From contig OMUH01000112.1 of assembly GCA_900314195.1 (NCBI GenBank), positions 1 through 41,177 on the forward strand: a stretch of 41,177 nt of DNA. Direction: 5' to 3'. Below, in pieces: positions 15,915-25,252 of this stretch; the first letter of the stretch is position 1; each line of letters opens with the position of its first letter. Made by a program: the position numbers and the translations under genes. Under the pieces are notes generated by a model, which saw only the letters and a program-made list of their open reading frames with translations, was not told the origin of the DNA and did not search any database. Source of the stretch: an uncultured Prevotella sp. Its GTDB lineage: Bacteria > Bacteroidota > Bacteroidia > Bacteroidales > Bacteroidaceae.

Positions 15915-16521
15915 TTATCTCACCGTCATATTTCATTTTCTTTCCTAAGACAGTACATAATATGATTTGAATATCTTTTAAAAAAGAATAATGCTCTTTA
16001 TAATATAAGTTCAGCCGCACCTTATCGGGATAAATTACATTGTCATTGTAATCTACTGGATTGTCAACCGAGGCGAGAAGCTCTTCCTCATTGCGGTATT
16101 TCAGGCTAGCAGGACCAGTTATACCCGGCCGAAGCATAAGGATATCCCTGTCTTTCCCCATTAGCTTGTCGGCATACCCTGGAACATCGGGCCGCGGACC
16201 GACAAAGCTCATATCACCTTTTAGCACATTCCAGAGTTCAGGCAATTCATCAAGCTTATATTTCCGCAATTTTCTTCCTAATGGTGTTATCCTGCTTGTC
16301 TCGGCTGCTGCTACAGAAATATTTTTTTCCTTGACAACTGTCATAGTCCGAAACTTATACATTGTAAAAAAACGCCCATATTGCCCTACCCTTTTTTGCT
16401 TGAATATTATCGGTCCGCAAGGCATTTTATATTTTATTATTATAGCTGTTATTACTAAAACAGGACTTAGAACTATAAGTCCTGTTAAAGAAGCCAAACG
16501 ATCAAATATCCATTTAAACAT
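15910..16521 (-). CDS. Initiating sugar-phosphate transferase (PglC-like)
   Basis: Monotopic polyprenyl-phosphate phosphoglycosyl transferase of 203 residues, the minimal catalytic form of the family. It transfers a sugar-1-phosphate from UDP-sugar to undecaprenyl phosphate, the first membrane step of glycan assembly. It shows the N-terminal re-entrant hydrophobic helix (LASLTGLIVLSPVLVITAII), then GPIIFKQKRVGQYG, FTMYKFRTM, the catalytic Asp-Glu dyad in KLDELPELWNVLKGDMS and FVGPRPDVPGY. Length and lack of extra membrane helices match PglC rather than WbaP-type enzymes. With the downstream aminotransferase it suggests an amino-dideoxy sugar as first residue. It starts three bases after the GNAT stop, so the two are tightly coupled. 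Confidence 0.9.
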   Translation of the reverse strand: MFKWIFDRLASLTGLIVLSPVLVITAIIIKYKMPCGPIIFKQKRVGQYGRFFTMYKFRTMTVVKEKNISVAAAETSRITPLGRKLRKYKLDELPELWNVLKGDMSFVGPRPDVPGYADKLMGKDRDILMLRPGITGPASLKYRNEEELLASVDNPVDYNDNVIYPDKVRLNLYYKEHYSFLKDIQIILCTVLGKKMKYDGEII

Positions 16522-16524
16522 ACA

Positions 16525-17157
16525 TCAATCAATTTTGTAACTTACAAAATAATCACCATTGTCAAGAGTCTTAATTATATCAATACCTCCCGTTGCCTCC
16601 GCCAAATTGATGCTTGATTTGTTATACGGTGATATTGAACCATAGACTTTAAGTTTTAGTTCTTTTGAAGCAAGATTTGCCGCCGCCATCATTAATTTTC
16701 CTATTCCACAGCCACGGTATTTGTAATCAGTAATATATCCCCGATAGCTTATACCCCAGAAATAACTTCTCTGGAAAATATAACCTACTGTCTCGTCAGC
16801 ATCATTAATGTTCTTTTTAACTGCAATCCACATCAGAAAGCTTGAATCTTTGACAAGTCTTTTCAGTGACTTAGCGTCAAATTCATGCGGTCTGAAAAAA
16901 GTAAAAGCAGAAGCAGGCTGTGATTCAAAAAAACAAGAAAGAGTATAAACATCTTCTATACTTACAGTTTTGATATAAATATGATGCTCTTTTTCCTTTT
17001 TGTTTAATACTTTGTCGTAGAATGAATTATTTTGTATTTTCTTAAGTCTGCCACTATAGCGTAAAAAGAACATGCATGAATTTACTCTTTCAACGCAATA
17101 CCATAGAAAAGAGAAATTGTCACGCAATATATGCCCAAGTTTATAAAGTCCTGCCAT
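16525..17157 (-). CDS. GNAT-family acetyltransferase in glycan operon
   Basis: A 210-residue protein whose second half is a GNAT fold: TVGYIFQRSYFWGISYRGYI, the acetyl-CoA pyrophosphate loop YRGCGIGKLMMAA, and NKSSINLAEATGG, which matches the usual helix-4 region. The first 60 residues are an extra, partly hydrophobic and basic segment. It probably N-acetylates an amino sugar or another glycan precursor. This position is where PglD (a left-handed beta-helix enzyme) sits in bacillosamine clusters, but this is a different fold. Its start overlaps the 3' end of the upstream glycosyltransferase by 17 bases, which implies translational coupling. Substrate unknown. Confidence 0.75.
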   Translation of the reverse strand: MAGLYKLGHILRDNFSFLWYCVERVNSCMFFLRYSGRLKKIQNNSFYDKVLNKKEKEHHIYIKTVSIEDVYTLSCFFESQPASAFTFFRPHEFDAKSLKRLVKDSSFLMWIAVKKNINDADETVGYIFQRSYFWGISYRGYITDYKYRGCGIGKLMMAAANLASKELKLKVYGSISPYNKSSINLAEATGGIDIIKTLDNGDYFVSYKID

Positions 17158-18262
17158 CCATTAAAGAATTATACAATTGCTCATATTTTGAAATCATAAT
17201 TCTAACATCAAATTTTTTTGCCCTCTGCCGGCATTTCTCAGCAGTCTGCCTGTAAAACACTCCATCTGTGGACAGATGTTTAATAATATCGGCGAGTTCT
17301 TTGTCATTGCCATGCTGAAAAAGTATTCCAGCCCCTTCTGTCACATCTCTCAGACCGTCAACATTGCTTGCTATAAAAGGCTTGCCTGAAGCCATTCCTT
17401 CTACATTTGAAAGAGACAGTCCTTCCCAATGACTCGACATGACAATAATATCGGCGGCCTTGAGTATATTCTTTACATCAGACCTTATTCCGATAAATTT
17501 CACTTTTTCTTCAATATTAAGTTCAGCCACAAGAGCTTTTAGTTTTTGTTTCCTTACTCCGTCTCCGACAAGCCATAGAACATATTTGTCATCTAAATGC
17601 GAGACAGCCCTGATCAATGTATCCTGATCTTTAGCTTCACGAAAACCTGCAACCATAACAATTGCTGTTTTACCATTCTTTGAGTACAGCAAATCGTTGT
17701 CCGGTTCTGCTTCATAAAAAGAATTTACATCTACTCCATTATTAATAACCGTAATATCAGCTGTTGTGTGCCCTATATAATTACACAATTTCTGTTTGGC
17801 TTTTTCAGAAATACACACTACCTCATTATAATGGTTATACATCACTCTGTCTATGAAACTAAAATATTTAATTTCACGTTTTCTGTTATTCGTACTGTGT
17901 TCTGTGGTTAAAAGTTTTTTGTTCAAACCAATATTTGCAACAGCCGCAAAAAGCTGTGGAGAAGAATTATGCGTGTGAATTATATCATAATTTTTCATTA
18001 TTTTTCTTAGACGGGGTATGTATAATAAATTATAATAACTTGCCCTTTCTGATAACCTATATATTTCCAACTCCGGCAGACCTTTCGCATCATTGGCTTT
18101 GCATAACCTTGTCAATTCATCCATAAACTGTGTATGTTGCCCATTAAACAAAACCAAATCAACCCGATAGCCTTTATTTCTAAGTCCTACGACTAAGTCA
18201 AGAACAACATGTTCAGCTCCGCCGGTGAGCAGCGATGTTACAACCTGAAGAATATTTATCAT
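17141..18262 (-). CDS. GT4-family glycosyltransferase
   Basis: A 373-residue GT-B glycosyltransferase, cytoplasmic or membrane-associated, retaining. N-terminal acceptor domain: ILQVVTSLLTGGAEHVVLDL, typical of GT4 enzymes acting on lipid-linked glycans, and DIIHTHNSSPQ. C-terminal donor domain: AIVMVAGFREAKDQDTLIRA, LWLVGDGVRKQKLKAL and the EX7E motif in WEGLSLSNVEGMASGKP. It adds one sugar of the repeat unit; donor and acceptor cannot be told. Operon position: five bases after the GT2 gene, overlapping the GNAT gene downstream. Confidence 0.9.
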   Translation of the reverse strand: MINILQVVTSLLTGGAEHVVLDLVVGLRNKGYRVDLVLFNGQHTQFMDELTRLCKANDAKGLPELEIYRLSERASYYNLLYIPRLRKIMKNYDIIHTHNSSPQLFAAVANIGLNKKLLTTEHSTNNRKREIKYFSFIDRVMYNHYNEVVCISEKAKQKLCNYIGHTTADITVINNGVDVNSFYEAEPDNDLLYSKNGKTAIVMVAGFREAKDQDTLIRAVSHLDDKYVLWLVGDGVRKQKLKALVAELNIEEKVKFIGIRSDVKNILKAADIIVMSSHWEGLSLSNVEGMASGKPFIASNVDGLRDVTEGAGILFQHGNDKELADIIKHLSTDGVFYRQTAEKCRQRAKKFDVRIMISKYEQLYNSLMDGRTL

Positions 18263-18267
18263 ATTTT

Positions 18268-19206
18268 TTATATGGCCTTAGCATTTATTTGCCTGACAAA
18301 ATCTATAAAACGGAATATTCTGCCCGGGAAATAAAATAAATACCACCTGCTATCTAAATTCAGCTGTTTACAAAATATTTTGCTGTCATAAAACCGCCAG
18401 AAATTTATTGCAGCCTTTATTTTCTTCATAAGAGGTATGTTGTAATAAAGCATTTCTTTATAAGTCAGACAAGTAGCCATCGGACTGTTACGCCTAACCC
18501 TTGTGATGTTATCCGTCAAGCCGCCATGTAAATAGTCACGTAAATACATAACATGTCTTACACAGTGAAGCTTATATTTCCTCGCAATTCGAAACCAGAC
18601 AAGTTGTTCGGGACAAAATCTCTCTCCTTCATATACAGGAAAAGGAAATTTCTTAAGAATATCCGTACGAAACACTTCACATAAGTCACCCGTTACATGC
18701 CATACGAAGCGTATTGTAATTTCGTCACAGTCTATACCGTCTTTAATGTTGTGAGCCCCATTGCCTATACCTGTCCCGTTTCTGTGACACATTAATCCAC
18801 AAATGCCGGCTATATCATTTTTATTGGCTATCGATTTATAAGTTTTCTCAATAAATTCAATACAGTCATCTGATAGCTCATCATCAGAATCAAGTATGAT
18901 AACAAGTTTGCCGTGAGCCTGATTTACGCCCAAATTAACAGCAGTATGTTTCCCGCCATTTTGTTTATAGAAACATAATATGGAAAAGGTGCTTCTGGCA
19001 TCTGCAGAATGAGCATTCTTGTTAATTATTTCAGATATTACATCACTCGAATTGTCAGTACTTCCGTCATCAACGATAATCCACTCAAAATTATAGCTTG
19101 ATTGCCTTTTCAGGCTGTTGTAAACATTCATCAGACAACCAGCCCTGTTATATGCAGGTGTAATAACAGAAATTAAAGGATTGTAAATTTTATTTTCCGT
19201 TTGCAT
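18268..19206 (-). CDS. GT2-family glycosyltransferase
   Basis: A 312-residue GT-A inverting glycosyltransferase. N-terminal nucleotide-binding region: SVITPAYNRAGCLMNVYNSL, WIIVDDGSTDNSSDVI; metal-binding DxD-type motif LVIILDSDDELSDD; and a helix with EQLVWFRIARKY, where the catalytic base would be expected. The C-terminal part is basic (AINFWRFYDSKIFCKQLNL), suiting membrane association. It transfers a sugar from a nucleotide donor to the lipid-linked glycan. Eleven bases separate it from the polymerase gene upstream and five from the GT4 gene downstream. Confidence 0.88.
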   Translation of the reverse strand: MQTENKIYNPLISVITPAYNRAGCLMNVYNSLKRQSSYNFEWIIVDDGSTDNSSDVISEIINKNAHSADARSTFSILCFYKQNGGKHTAVNLGVNQAHGKLVIILDSDDELSDDCIEFIEKTYKSIANKNDIAGICGLMCHRNGTGIGNGAHNIKDGIDCDEITIRFVWHVTGDLCEVFRTDILKKFPFPVYEGERFCPEQLVWFRIARKYKLHCVRHVMYLRDYLHGGLTDNITRVRRNSPMATCLTYKEMLYYNIPLMKKIKAAINFWRFYDSKIFCKQLNLDSRWYLFYFPGRIFRFIDFVRQINAKAI

Positions 19207-19217
19207 TATACCGTTTG

Positions 19218-20474
19218 CTATTTATTTTTCTCTTTTGAATTACTGCCGTCTTCTTTTTCATTGTCATTAAGCTTTGGCCACAGACTCCAGTTCTCAAGGT
19301 ATATGCTAATCATAGGTCTGTAGAATTTATCACGTTCATATATCCAGTCATACTCACATATTTCTGCAATATAATCTCCTTCCCGGTAAGAATCCGTAAA
19401 GAACGTTTTATAAGGAGACAGCTGATAGCCCCAAGAATTTATAATTCTGATATAAAGTAAAAAAAGAATAACTACCAATTGGCGCGAATAAGAGTCAAGT
19501 ATACCGGTACGCGACTTTGACAGGTAGCATAGAATATAAATTATGCCAATCATGAAATACCAGCTTTGACGTCCTGCATTTTCAGAACGAATAAAAGCCA
19601 ACAAGATTCCGCAAAAACATAAAGCCGAATTTAAGAACACAAGTGTTTTTGTGTCGTCTTCTTTTATCCTGTCGTAACGTTTGAGAATATAATACAGGAA
19701 AAGACCAGCTTCTATAGCATAGGCCGTTCGGGCTCCGCTGTCAACTCCGTAAGCAGCTGTTCGGCCTGTGTCATCACTTGCAGAGCCATAGAGGCCATAT
19801 AAAAGCATTGGTGCGCCGCTCACACCGATCAGAAACAGGAAAATCATGGTATTCCTTACCTTCTTAGCCGGCCATTTCTTTACTGGCAGGAAATAAAAAG
19901 GCATGAAAATTATTGCAGAGTTATGAAATCTATAAGCTATAAAAGCACACAGCAAGAACTTCCATTTTTTTCGTTGAAGCACATATCTGTAGGCAATCAT
20001 TGCCGTACAAGCCGCCATGACCTGGCGAAGATATGTAAATGTGAAGAAATACCATAATCCCAGAAAAGCCAGCATTGCCATTGGATAATTGTCAAAGTAT
20101 TCCTTAAAGTTCTTGTACAAAACGATATAAATGACAAACGTTGTTATTACGATAAACATATATCTGTTTTGAGTGAAATGGGCTATCAACACATTCCACA
20201 TATCGTAAATCCATTCAGAAGGATACTGGTTTACAAGCGGATTGGCATACGACATAGCGTAACCTCCACTTCTTACTATGTCTGCTGTTATGTCAAAAAA
20301 CTGGCAATATATATACCTGTCATATCCGCCGAGCATGTCGGCAAAAGATGCAATGCTGCATAATACAAATAAGGAAACGGCAAGAAACTTATTGTCATGA
20401 CACATTCTTTCATTGCCGTAGCTAATGAAAAAATAATACATTATTACAAAAAAAGCAATCAGGTATAAAATCAT
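19218..20474 (-). CDS. EpsG-family polysaccharide polymerase
   Basis: A 418-residue polytopic membrane protein with about ten helices. It opens with YLIAFFVIMYYFFISYG, and GGYDRYIYCQFFD matches the EpsG pattern in the first loop. A central TYLRQVMAACTAMIAYRY and FRFHNSAIIFMPFYF-like block (FIAYRFHNSAIIFMPFYFLP) is conserved in this family. EpsG proteins are proposed Wzy-like polymerases of exopolysaccharide repeat units. A short hydrophilic tail (NDNEKEDGSNSKEKNK) ends the protein. Its presence suggests that the locus makes a polymer rather than only a short oligosaccharide. Confidence 0.8.
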   Translation of the reverse strand: MILYLIAFFVIMYYFFISYGNERMCHDNKFLAVSLFVLCSIASFADMLGGYDRYIYCQFFDITADIVRSGGYAMSYANPLVNQYPSEWIYDMWNVLIAHFTQNRYMFIVITTFVIYIVLYKNFKEYFDNYPMAMLAFLGLWYFFTFTYLRQVMAACTAMIAYRYVLQRKKWKFLLCAFIAYRFHNSAIIFMPFYFLPVKKWPAKKVRNTMIFLFLIGVSGAPMLLYGLYGSASDDTGRTAAYGVDSGARTAYAIEAGLFLYYILKRYDRIKEDDTKTLVFLNSALCFCGILLAFIRSENAGRQSWYFMIGIIYILCYLSKSRTGILDSYSRQLVVILFLLYIRIINSWGYQLSPYKTFFTDSYREGDYIAEICEYDWIYERDKFYRPMISIYLENWSLWPKLNDNEKEDGSNSKEKNK

Positions 20475-20487
20475 GAGTTACTTCTTT

Positions 20488-22026
20488 TTATTGCCATTTA
20501 CCAGGTTTTGCTGCAATGTGTCGGAAGAAGAATGAATCAGGACTGCCCTTGAAACTGTTGCACATCCATGCCCAATATCCACAGTTGAATGTAGACTTAA
20601 GGCCATCATCCCTGGTGGTTGTACGCTGCATTATATACATGTTTCTTACATCATATATATTTTGCCAGTTATTAATAATTGCCTGCGGCTGTCCGGCAAT
20701 AATAAATCCGGTAGACAGAAGTCGCAGACATGGATGAATTTGTGCCGGCAATCCACCAATCACGTAACAGGAAATAATCACAGCCCTTATCTTTTTAGTT
20801 GTTTCTGTCATATAATATCTGCGAATCACAAGCAGACATAAGATGAAAATCAGTGGCATGTTTGACCTGAAGCAGAAATCATTGTGCAGTCCTATCTGGT
20901 ACCATCCGAATATGCAGGTCGTTATAAACGCTGTCCATAAAACCAGTTTGTCACGACAAGCCTTATAACCTATCAATAAGTAAACAAGATATTCAAAAAC
21001 AACATAAACTATAAACCCGTATATGAACGCAGGCCACGAATCAACCACGCGCCATCCACGGTACGAGCCGTTGATATTGCTCAACAAATAAAGAAGGGAT
21101 ATAGTCAAAACCAACATGGCTGTTATGTTCTCAACAGAAAATATACAACTTGCTTTGTGCTTTCCAATACATAATAAATTTTCTATCCATATTACAAAAA
21201 CTATCGGCCCAAGTCCTGCAAACGGGAATGGCGCGTATAGCAACAGCAAAGAATAATAAAAAAGAATCATCCTGCTTTTGCAATTATTGAAAATCAGCAT
21301 CATTCCGAGGAACAAAGGTATAGTCTGGTTATACGGATCATACAGAAGCTGCACCATTGGGCCTGCATGAAAAGCCTGCGGTGAACCGTTTGTGGCAAGT
21401 GTTAATATTGTGTCGTGAATAAAGTTGTTGTGAGTAAAAAAAGGCAGAAAAACAAAACACTCTATTATTTTCAGTCCGCAAAAGAAATAAAAGAAAAATA
21501 AATAGCTTAATCTTGCCTTACCCATGTATCTGCAAATGTTTAGATAAAGCAGAATGAGTGCTGCACTTATCCAAACTAGCTGAGCAAAATAGCCGATATT
21601 AATAGAATTAAACAATTTACCGGCAAGAGCCGGCACCATCCAAAAAGCAAGATAATAACACTGATAAAGATTCTCACTTTTATTATAAACCGGCCAGCTG
21701 TAATTGAAAGTGTCAGAGAATATGGCATTCCGCCCGAAATGGTCATTTGGCTGGACGACATACCCTCCTATGCCGCATACAGCCATCATCACTACGGCAA
21801 CAACACAAGCAAGCCATAATTTCGTCCGGCCTATTTCTACAGTCCCTTTGCTCGTATCGTTTTTGAAGCTTTTTAATATTACATACAACATTAAACACGA
21901 CAACGGAACGGAATAATACCATCTGCACCATCCGATGAAAAACAGTATTACACCTGACGAAAGCCACAGCAGCGTCAGCAGATTTATCAGTCTGAAGTCT
22001 AAAATATATTTTTTATTATTGTACAT
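20488..22026 (-). CDS. Large membrane protein, possibly GT-C glycosyltransferase
   Basis: A 512-residue protein with about twelve hydrophobic segments. Between the third and fourth is a soluble loop NDHFGRNAIFSDTFNYSWPV followed by YYLAFWMVPALAGKLF. An acidic residue in the first long external loop next to an aromatic/Pro motif recalls GT-C type membrane glycosyltransferases that use lipid-linked donors. It does not look like a Wzx flippase: there is no MATE-like repeat or PST signature. Family not firmly recognised. It lies three bases after the upstream GT-B gene and 13 bases before the EpsG gene, so it belongs to the same operon. Alternatives are a ligase or a second polymerase. Confidence 0.65.
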   Translation of the reverse strand: MYNNKKYILDFRLINLLTLLWLSSGVILFFIGWCRWYYSVPLSCLMLYVILKSFKNDTSKGTVEIGRTKLWLACVVAVVMMAVCGIGGYVVQPNDHFGRNAIFSDTFNYSWPVYNKSENLYQCYYLAFWMVPALAGKLFNSINIGYFAQLVWISAALILLYLNICRYMGKARLSYLFFFYFFCGLKIIECFVFLPFFTHNNFIHDTILTLATNGSPQAFHAGPMVQLLYDPYNQTIPLFLGMMLIFNNCKSRMILFYYSLLLLYAPFPFAGLGPIVFVIWIENLLCIGKHKASCIFSVENITAMLVLTISLLYLLSNINGSYRGWRVVDSWPAFIYGFIVYVVFEYLVYLLIGYKACRDKLVLWTAFITTCIFGWYQIGLHNDFCFRSNMPLIFILCLLVIRRYYMTETTKKIRAVIISCYVIGGLPAQIHPCLRLLSTGFIIAGQPQAIINNWQNIYDVRNMYIMQRTTTRDDGLKSTFNCGYWAWMCNSFKGSPDSFFFRHIAAKPGKWQ

Positions 22027-22029
22027 GTT

Positions 22030-23244
22030 TTAGGCTCCTTGCATGACTGACTTGCATATTTTGTGGAACAGCTTAGCTGAAATCATTCCGGCATCATGAA
22101 GAGAAAGCACTGTTTTCTGGCCCCGTTCTGCCATGTCTTCATAATATGTCGTGTTTTTCATTATATCTTTTAAAATTTCTACAGCCTCTTCTGCTTTCTT
22201 ATAGCAAAAAGCAGTTTCCCCGTTTTTAGCACTTATATTCTCAAGCGCATAAGGAGTGCCTATAACCAAAAGCCCGTTTGCGAAGGCGTCAAGCACCTTT
22301 CCCTTTGTACCTGTTCCGACTGACACCGGCGCAATTTCTATATCATGCCTTTGAAGTTCCGCGCTGTAATCATCAACCCACTCCTTAATTTCCACATTCC
22401 AGCCGCTGGCTATTAACCTTTGTGCTGCCTCATGCCAGTTCTTTCCAAGAAAAGTAATGCAGAAGCTTTCTGATAAACCTTTCCCGGCAGAAAGCATTGC
22501 ACTGACCAGCTCATCTGTGGCTTGCCGCTGGTAAATATCATATCTGCCTGCTATTACCAGTCTTATTCTGTCATGAAAATGAAAATCCTTTTTTATTTGC
22601 AAAGGACGGCTTACCGGATGAGAAAGAAAAATTCCTTTTGCCTGCGGATTTATTGTATTGTAAAAGTCGGCATCTTCTTTCCCAACGAAATGAAACAGCG
22701 TATCAGAACTGCAATTGTCATGTTCCATGCATCTGTACTTGTAATAAGCTATGCTGTATCTTAATATTTTTGACAGGCTGCCGGTAGAAAAATTCATTTT
22801 CAGCAAACGATAATAATACATAGCCTCACAATCAGGCATGGTAACGATATGTTTCCTCCCGGGAAAAGATTTTGTCAGTCCGGCAAGTTCTTCGCCGTAT
22901 ATCCATATAACGTCAGAATGTTCATTATTTATATGTTCTTTGTCTTCGGCTGACAAAGAATAATAGGCCAATAGCGGATACCTCATAAAGACACGGAGGA
23001 ACAACAGATGGAGTTTGAAAAGCCATTTTTCCCACCATGGCCTTTTAAGTATATGAATGCTTACTCCAAGCTGCGATTCTATGTTCTTGATATCTTCTGA
23101 CTGGATATTATTAAAATTAAAAGAGTAAACAGTGAATTTAATATCATCAGGAGCATTGCTTATCAGCATATAAGGCAGTGCGCTTGCTGCCCGTACGTTG
23201 CATTTTGTAGGAGTCGACAATGATATTAAAGTTATCTTTTGCAT
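22030..23244 (-). CDS. GT-B glycosyltransferase (GT4-like)
   Basis: A 404-residue glycosyltransferase of the GT-B fold. The N-terminal half starts ITLISLSTPTKCNVRAASALPYML. The C-terminal donor domain shows RIRLVIAGRYDIYQRQATDEL, FCITFLGKNWHEAAQRL and a nucleotide-sugar site IAPVSVGTGTKGKVLDAFANGLL ending VIGTPYALENI. This last block resembles GT4 enzymes of surface-glycan loci that bind UDP or GDP sugars. Exact sugar unknown. Thirty bases separate it from the upstream GT8 gene and three from the downstream membrane-protein gene. Confidence 0.82.
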   Translation of the reverse strand: MQKITLISLSTPTKCNVRAASALPYMLISNAPDDIKFTVYSFNFNNIQSEDIKNIESQLGVSIHILKRPWWEKWLFKLHLLFLRVFMRYPLLAYYSLSAEDKEHINNEHSDVIWIYGEELAGLTKSFPGRKHIVTMPDCEAMYYYRLLKMNFSTGSLSKILRYSIAYYKYRCMEHDNCSSDTLFHFVGKEDADFYNTINPQAKGIFLSHPVSRPLQIKKDFHFHDRIRLVIAGRYDIYQRQATDELVSAMLSAGKGLSESFCITFLGKNWHEAAQRLIASGWNVEIKEWVDDYSAELQRHDIEIAPVSVGTGTKGKVLDAFANGLLVIGTPYALENISAKNGETAFCYKKAEEAVEILKDIMKNTTYYEDMAERGQKTVLSLHDAGMISAKLFHKICKSVMQGA

Positions 23245-23274
23245 TTAGCTAAAATGTAAATTTGCCGTTATTAA

Positions 23275-24303
23275 TCAGTAATTATATTTTCTAAGCCAAC
23301 GCCTGACATGATACATTTTAAATTTCGACCGGCAGAATAATAAATGGTAAAATAATAATAATATATCCGCAATATCAATCAGAATGATCTCTATTAAATT
23401 CGGAATGAATGGGCGTATATAGAAGTTGATATAATATCTGGCCTTGAGTATTTTTACGTATCTTTTGCGTTCAGCCGTTGCTTTTTCTTCAACCGGATTG
23501 GGAAATCCGCTCAGACGGACATATTTCCAATAATATTTGCTTTCCGGTATCTTTATGTCAAGCCATGGCTTCACTGACGCAAAATGATATATAACAGGCT
23601 TTTCCACATACTCCTGAATATCAAAATCACGTTGTCTGTCGTTCAGCACTGCAACCGACATGGTAGATTTCCCGTATTTATAAGGCAGCTGCAGCCAATG
23701 CCGGCGAAACTCATGGTTAAGCACGTCCTGGTCTTCCATCAGCAAATTCTCGCCGGTTCTGCATATGAAATCGAGCATACCGGCCTGGCAATCATTTTTC
23801 CGCCAGTAATCCATATTTATCAGCATTACTCCGGCACAGAACATTTTGTCTTCAAGTCCTATGCCTACTATCCTGCGCTGAAAATCAAGATATGGCGAAT
23901 AATCACATACGGCTGCAACACCATAGTCATCCATGTCAAGCCGAAACAATCCGGATATATCACGGCATACAAGGACATCGCAGTCGAGATATAAAATTCT
24001 ATGTATGTCTTCTTTCAAAAGAGACGGAAGCAACAGCCGGTAGTATGTAGATATTGACAGATGTTCGTGGTTAATGATTACGTTTCCGAGCTTTTCCTCG
24101 TTTATATCATAAAAGGTTATTTCCTCTCCGTATCGTTCACACAGTCCTTTAATCAGATTCATATGCTCTTCGGGCAACAGGTGGTGCAGCAAGTGTATAT
24201 GAAAATGATTGTTCCTGTTAGTGTCAAACAAAGAGCACAGCATGGCCATACAATGCTGTGTGTATTTCGAATCCGTACTGCATGTCACGTTGTATGTTTC
24301 CAT
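23275..24303 (-). CDS. GT8-family glycosyltransferase (first of two paralogues)
   Basis: A 342-residue retaining GT-A glycosyltransferase, LgtC/GspA-like. Signatures: NVTCSTDSKYTQHCMAMLCSL at the N-terminus, STYYRLLLPSLLKEDIHRILYLDCDVLVCRDI with the DxD metal site (DCD), FCAGVMLINMDYWR, DQDVLNHEF and HFASVKPW, which holds the C-terminal metal ligand His. GT8 enzymes usually transfer galactose or glucose from UDP-sugar. A basic C-terminal tail with a hydrophobic helix probably anchors it to the inner membrane. It shares its whole layout with the GT8 gene at 25253, so the two probably arose by duplication, but they differ enough to use different acceptors. Confidence 0.9.
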   Translation of the reverse strand: METYNVTCSTDSKYTQHCMAMLCSLFDTNRNNHFHIHLLHHLLPEEHMNLIKGLCERYGEEITFYDINEEKLGNVIINHEHLSISTYYRLLLPSLLKEDIHRILYLDCDVLVCRDISGLFRLDMDDYGVAAVCDYSPYLDFQRRIVGIGLEDKMFCAGVMLINMDYWRKNDCQAGMLDFICRTGENLLMEDQDVLNHEFRRHWLQLPYKYGKSTMSVAVLNDRQRDFDIQEYVEKPVIYHFASVKPWLDIKIPESKYYWKYVRLSGFPNPVEEKATAERKRYVKILKARYYINFYIRPFIPNLIEIILIDIADILLLFYHLLFCRSKFKMYHVRRWLRKYNY

Positions 24304-24325
24304 GGATTACATTATTTTTTGAAAG

Positions 24326-25231
24326 TTATTTGTTCTTATATAAATTAAGTTTTGAGAAATCGCCCTTCATTCCGTCACGTACGGCGTTCACATACATCCT
24401 GCACCATTTAATGCTGTGCCTTATTATAAGGTAATACCATATATGATTGAAAATAACATATATTTTCCCAAGGACAGACATCTCGTTTCTGTGATTATAC
24501 ATTGCGTTGCGGTATCTGCAATAGCATCTCCACATCTGCGGCGCAATGTCTACCGGGCCAAGTAAAGACCGCGCCGTTTCAACCCTGTTGGCAGGATGGC
24601 GGTGAACTGCCGCAATAACCGTAACCGGCCTGTAGCCGGCTTTGACGGCTCTTGCGTTATAGTTTTCTTCATCACCCCATATATACATTTCCTTTTTCGG
24701 AAAGCCTATTGTGCTGACAAGTCTTTGTGAATATAATATTCCGTTGAACGGACATGCAATATCTTTCACAATACCGTCGGCGGCCTTCTGCTCGAAGCCG
24801 GTTTTGCTTCCACAATATTCAAAGGCCATGGCAGATTCATTGTTTATGTCAATGACCATCGGCGAAAGATAATCATATTTATCCAGATGCTTTACCAGAT
24901 TTTCCAGACATTCTCTGTCTGGGCAGCCATCATCATCCATAACCCAATAAGCATCAAACTGCTTGCTTTCGTATGCAGCACGCATTCCGGTGTAAAATCC
25001 GCCGGCACCACCTGTATTCTCTTTCAACCGGATATAATTTATCGCCGGTGTTCCGCCATCAGAATGAAATGTGCCGGAACTGGTAAATAACTTATCCGTA
25101 CCGTCAGTAGATGCATTGTCAATGACATATATTGCCGACGGCTGGAATGTTTGATGCAGTACAGCCTCTATGCATTTTCTCAATAGCTCCCTGCGGTTGT
25201 AAGTCACAACTATACATGCTACTTTTTTCAT
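24326..25231 (-). CDS. GT2 glycosyltransferase, GlfT/rhamnosyltransferase-like
   Basis: A 301-residue GT-A enzyme. Start VACIVVTYNRRELLRKCIEA, then YVIDNASTDGTDKLF, a donor loop LKENTGGAGGFYTGM, the metal motif WVMDDDGCPD (DDD) and a WGDEENYNARA block. This arrangement is typical of GT2 enzymes that transfer furanose or 6-deoxy sugars, such as galactofuranosyl- and rhamnosyltransferases. If galactofuranose is used, a UDP-galactopyranose mutase is needed; none is in the window. It sits between the two GT8 genes, 21-22 bases from each. Confidence 0.87.
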   Translation of the reverse strand: MKKVACIVVTYNRRELLRKCIEAVLHQTFQPSAIYVIDNASTDGTDKLFTSSGTFHSDGGTPAINYIRLKENTGGAGGFYTGMRAAYESKQFDAYWVMDDDGCPDRECLENLVKHLDKYDYLSPMVIDINNESAMAFEYCGSKTGFEQKAADGIVKDIACPFNGILYSQRLVSTIGFPKKEMYIWGDEENYNARAVKAGYRPVTVIAAVHRHPANRVETARSLLGPVDIAPQMWRCYCRYRNAMYNHRNEMSVLGKIYVIFNHIWYYLIIRHSIKWCRMYVNAVRDGMKGDFSKLNLYKNK

Positions 25232-25252
25232 TGGAATTGGGTACTGTGATTT

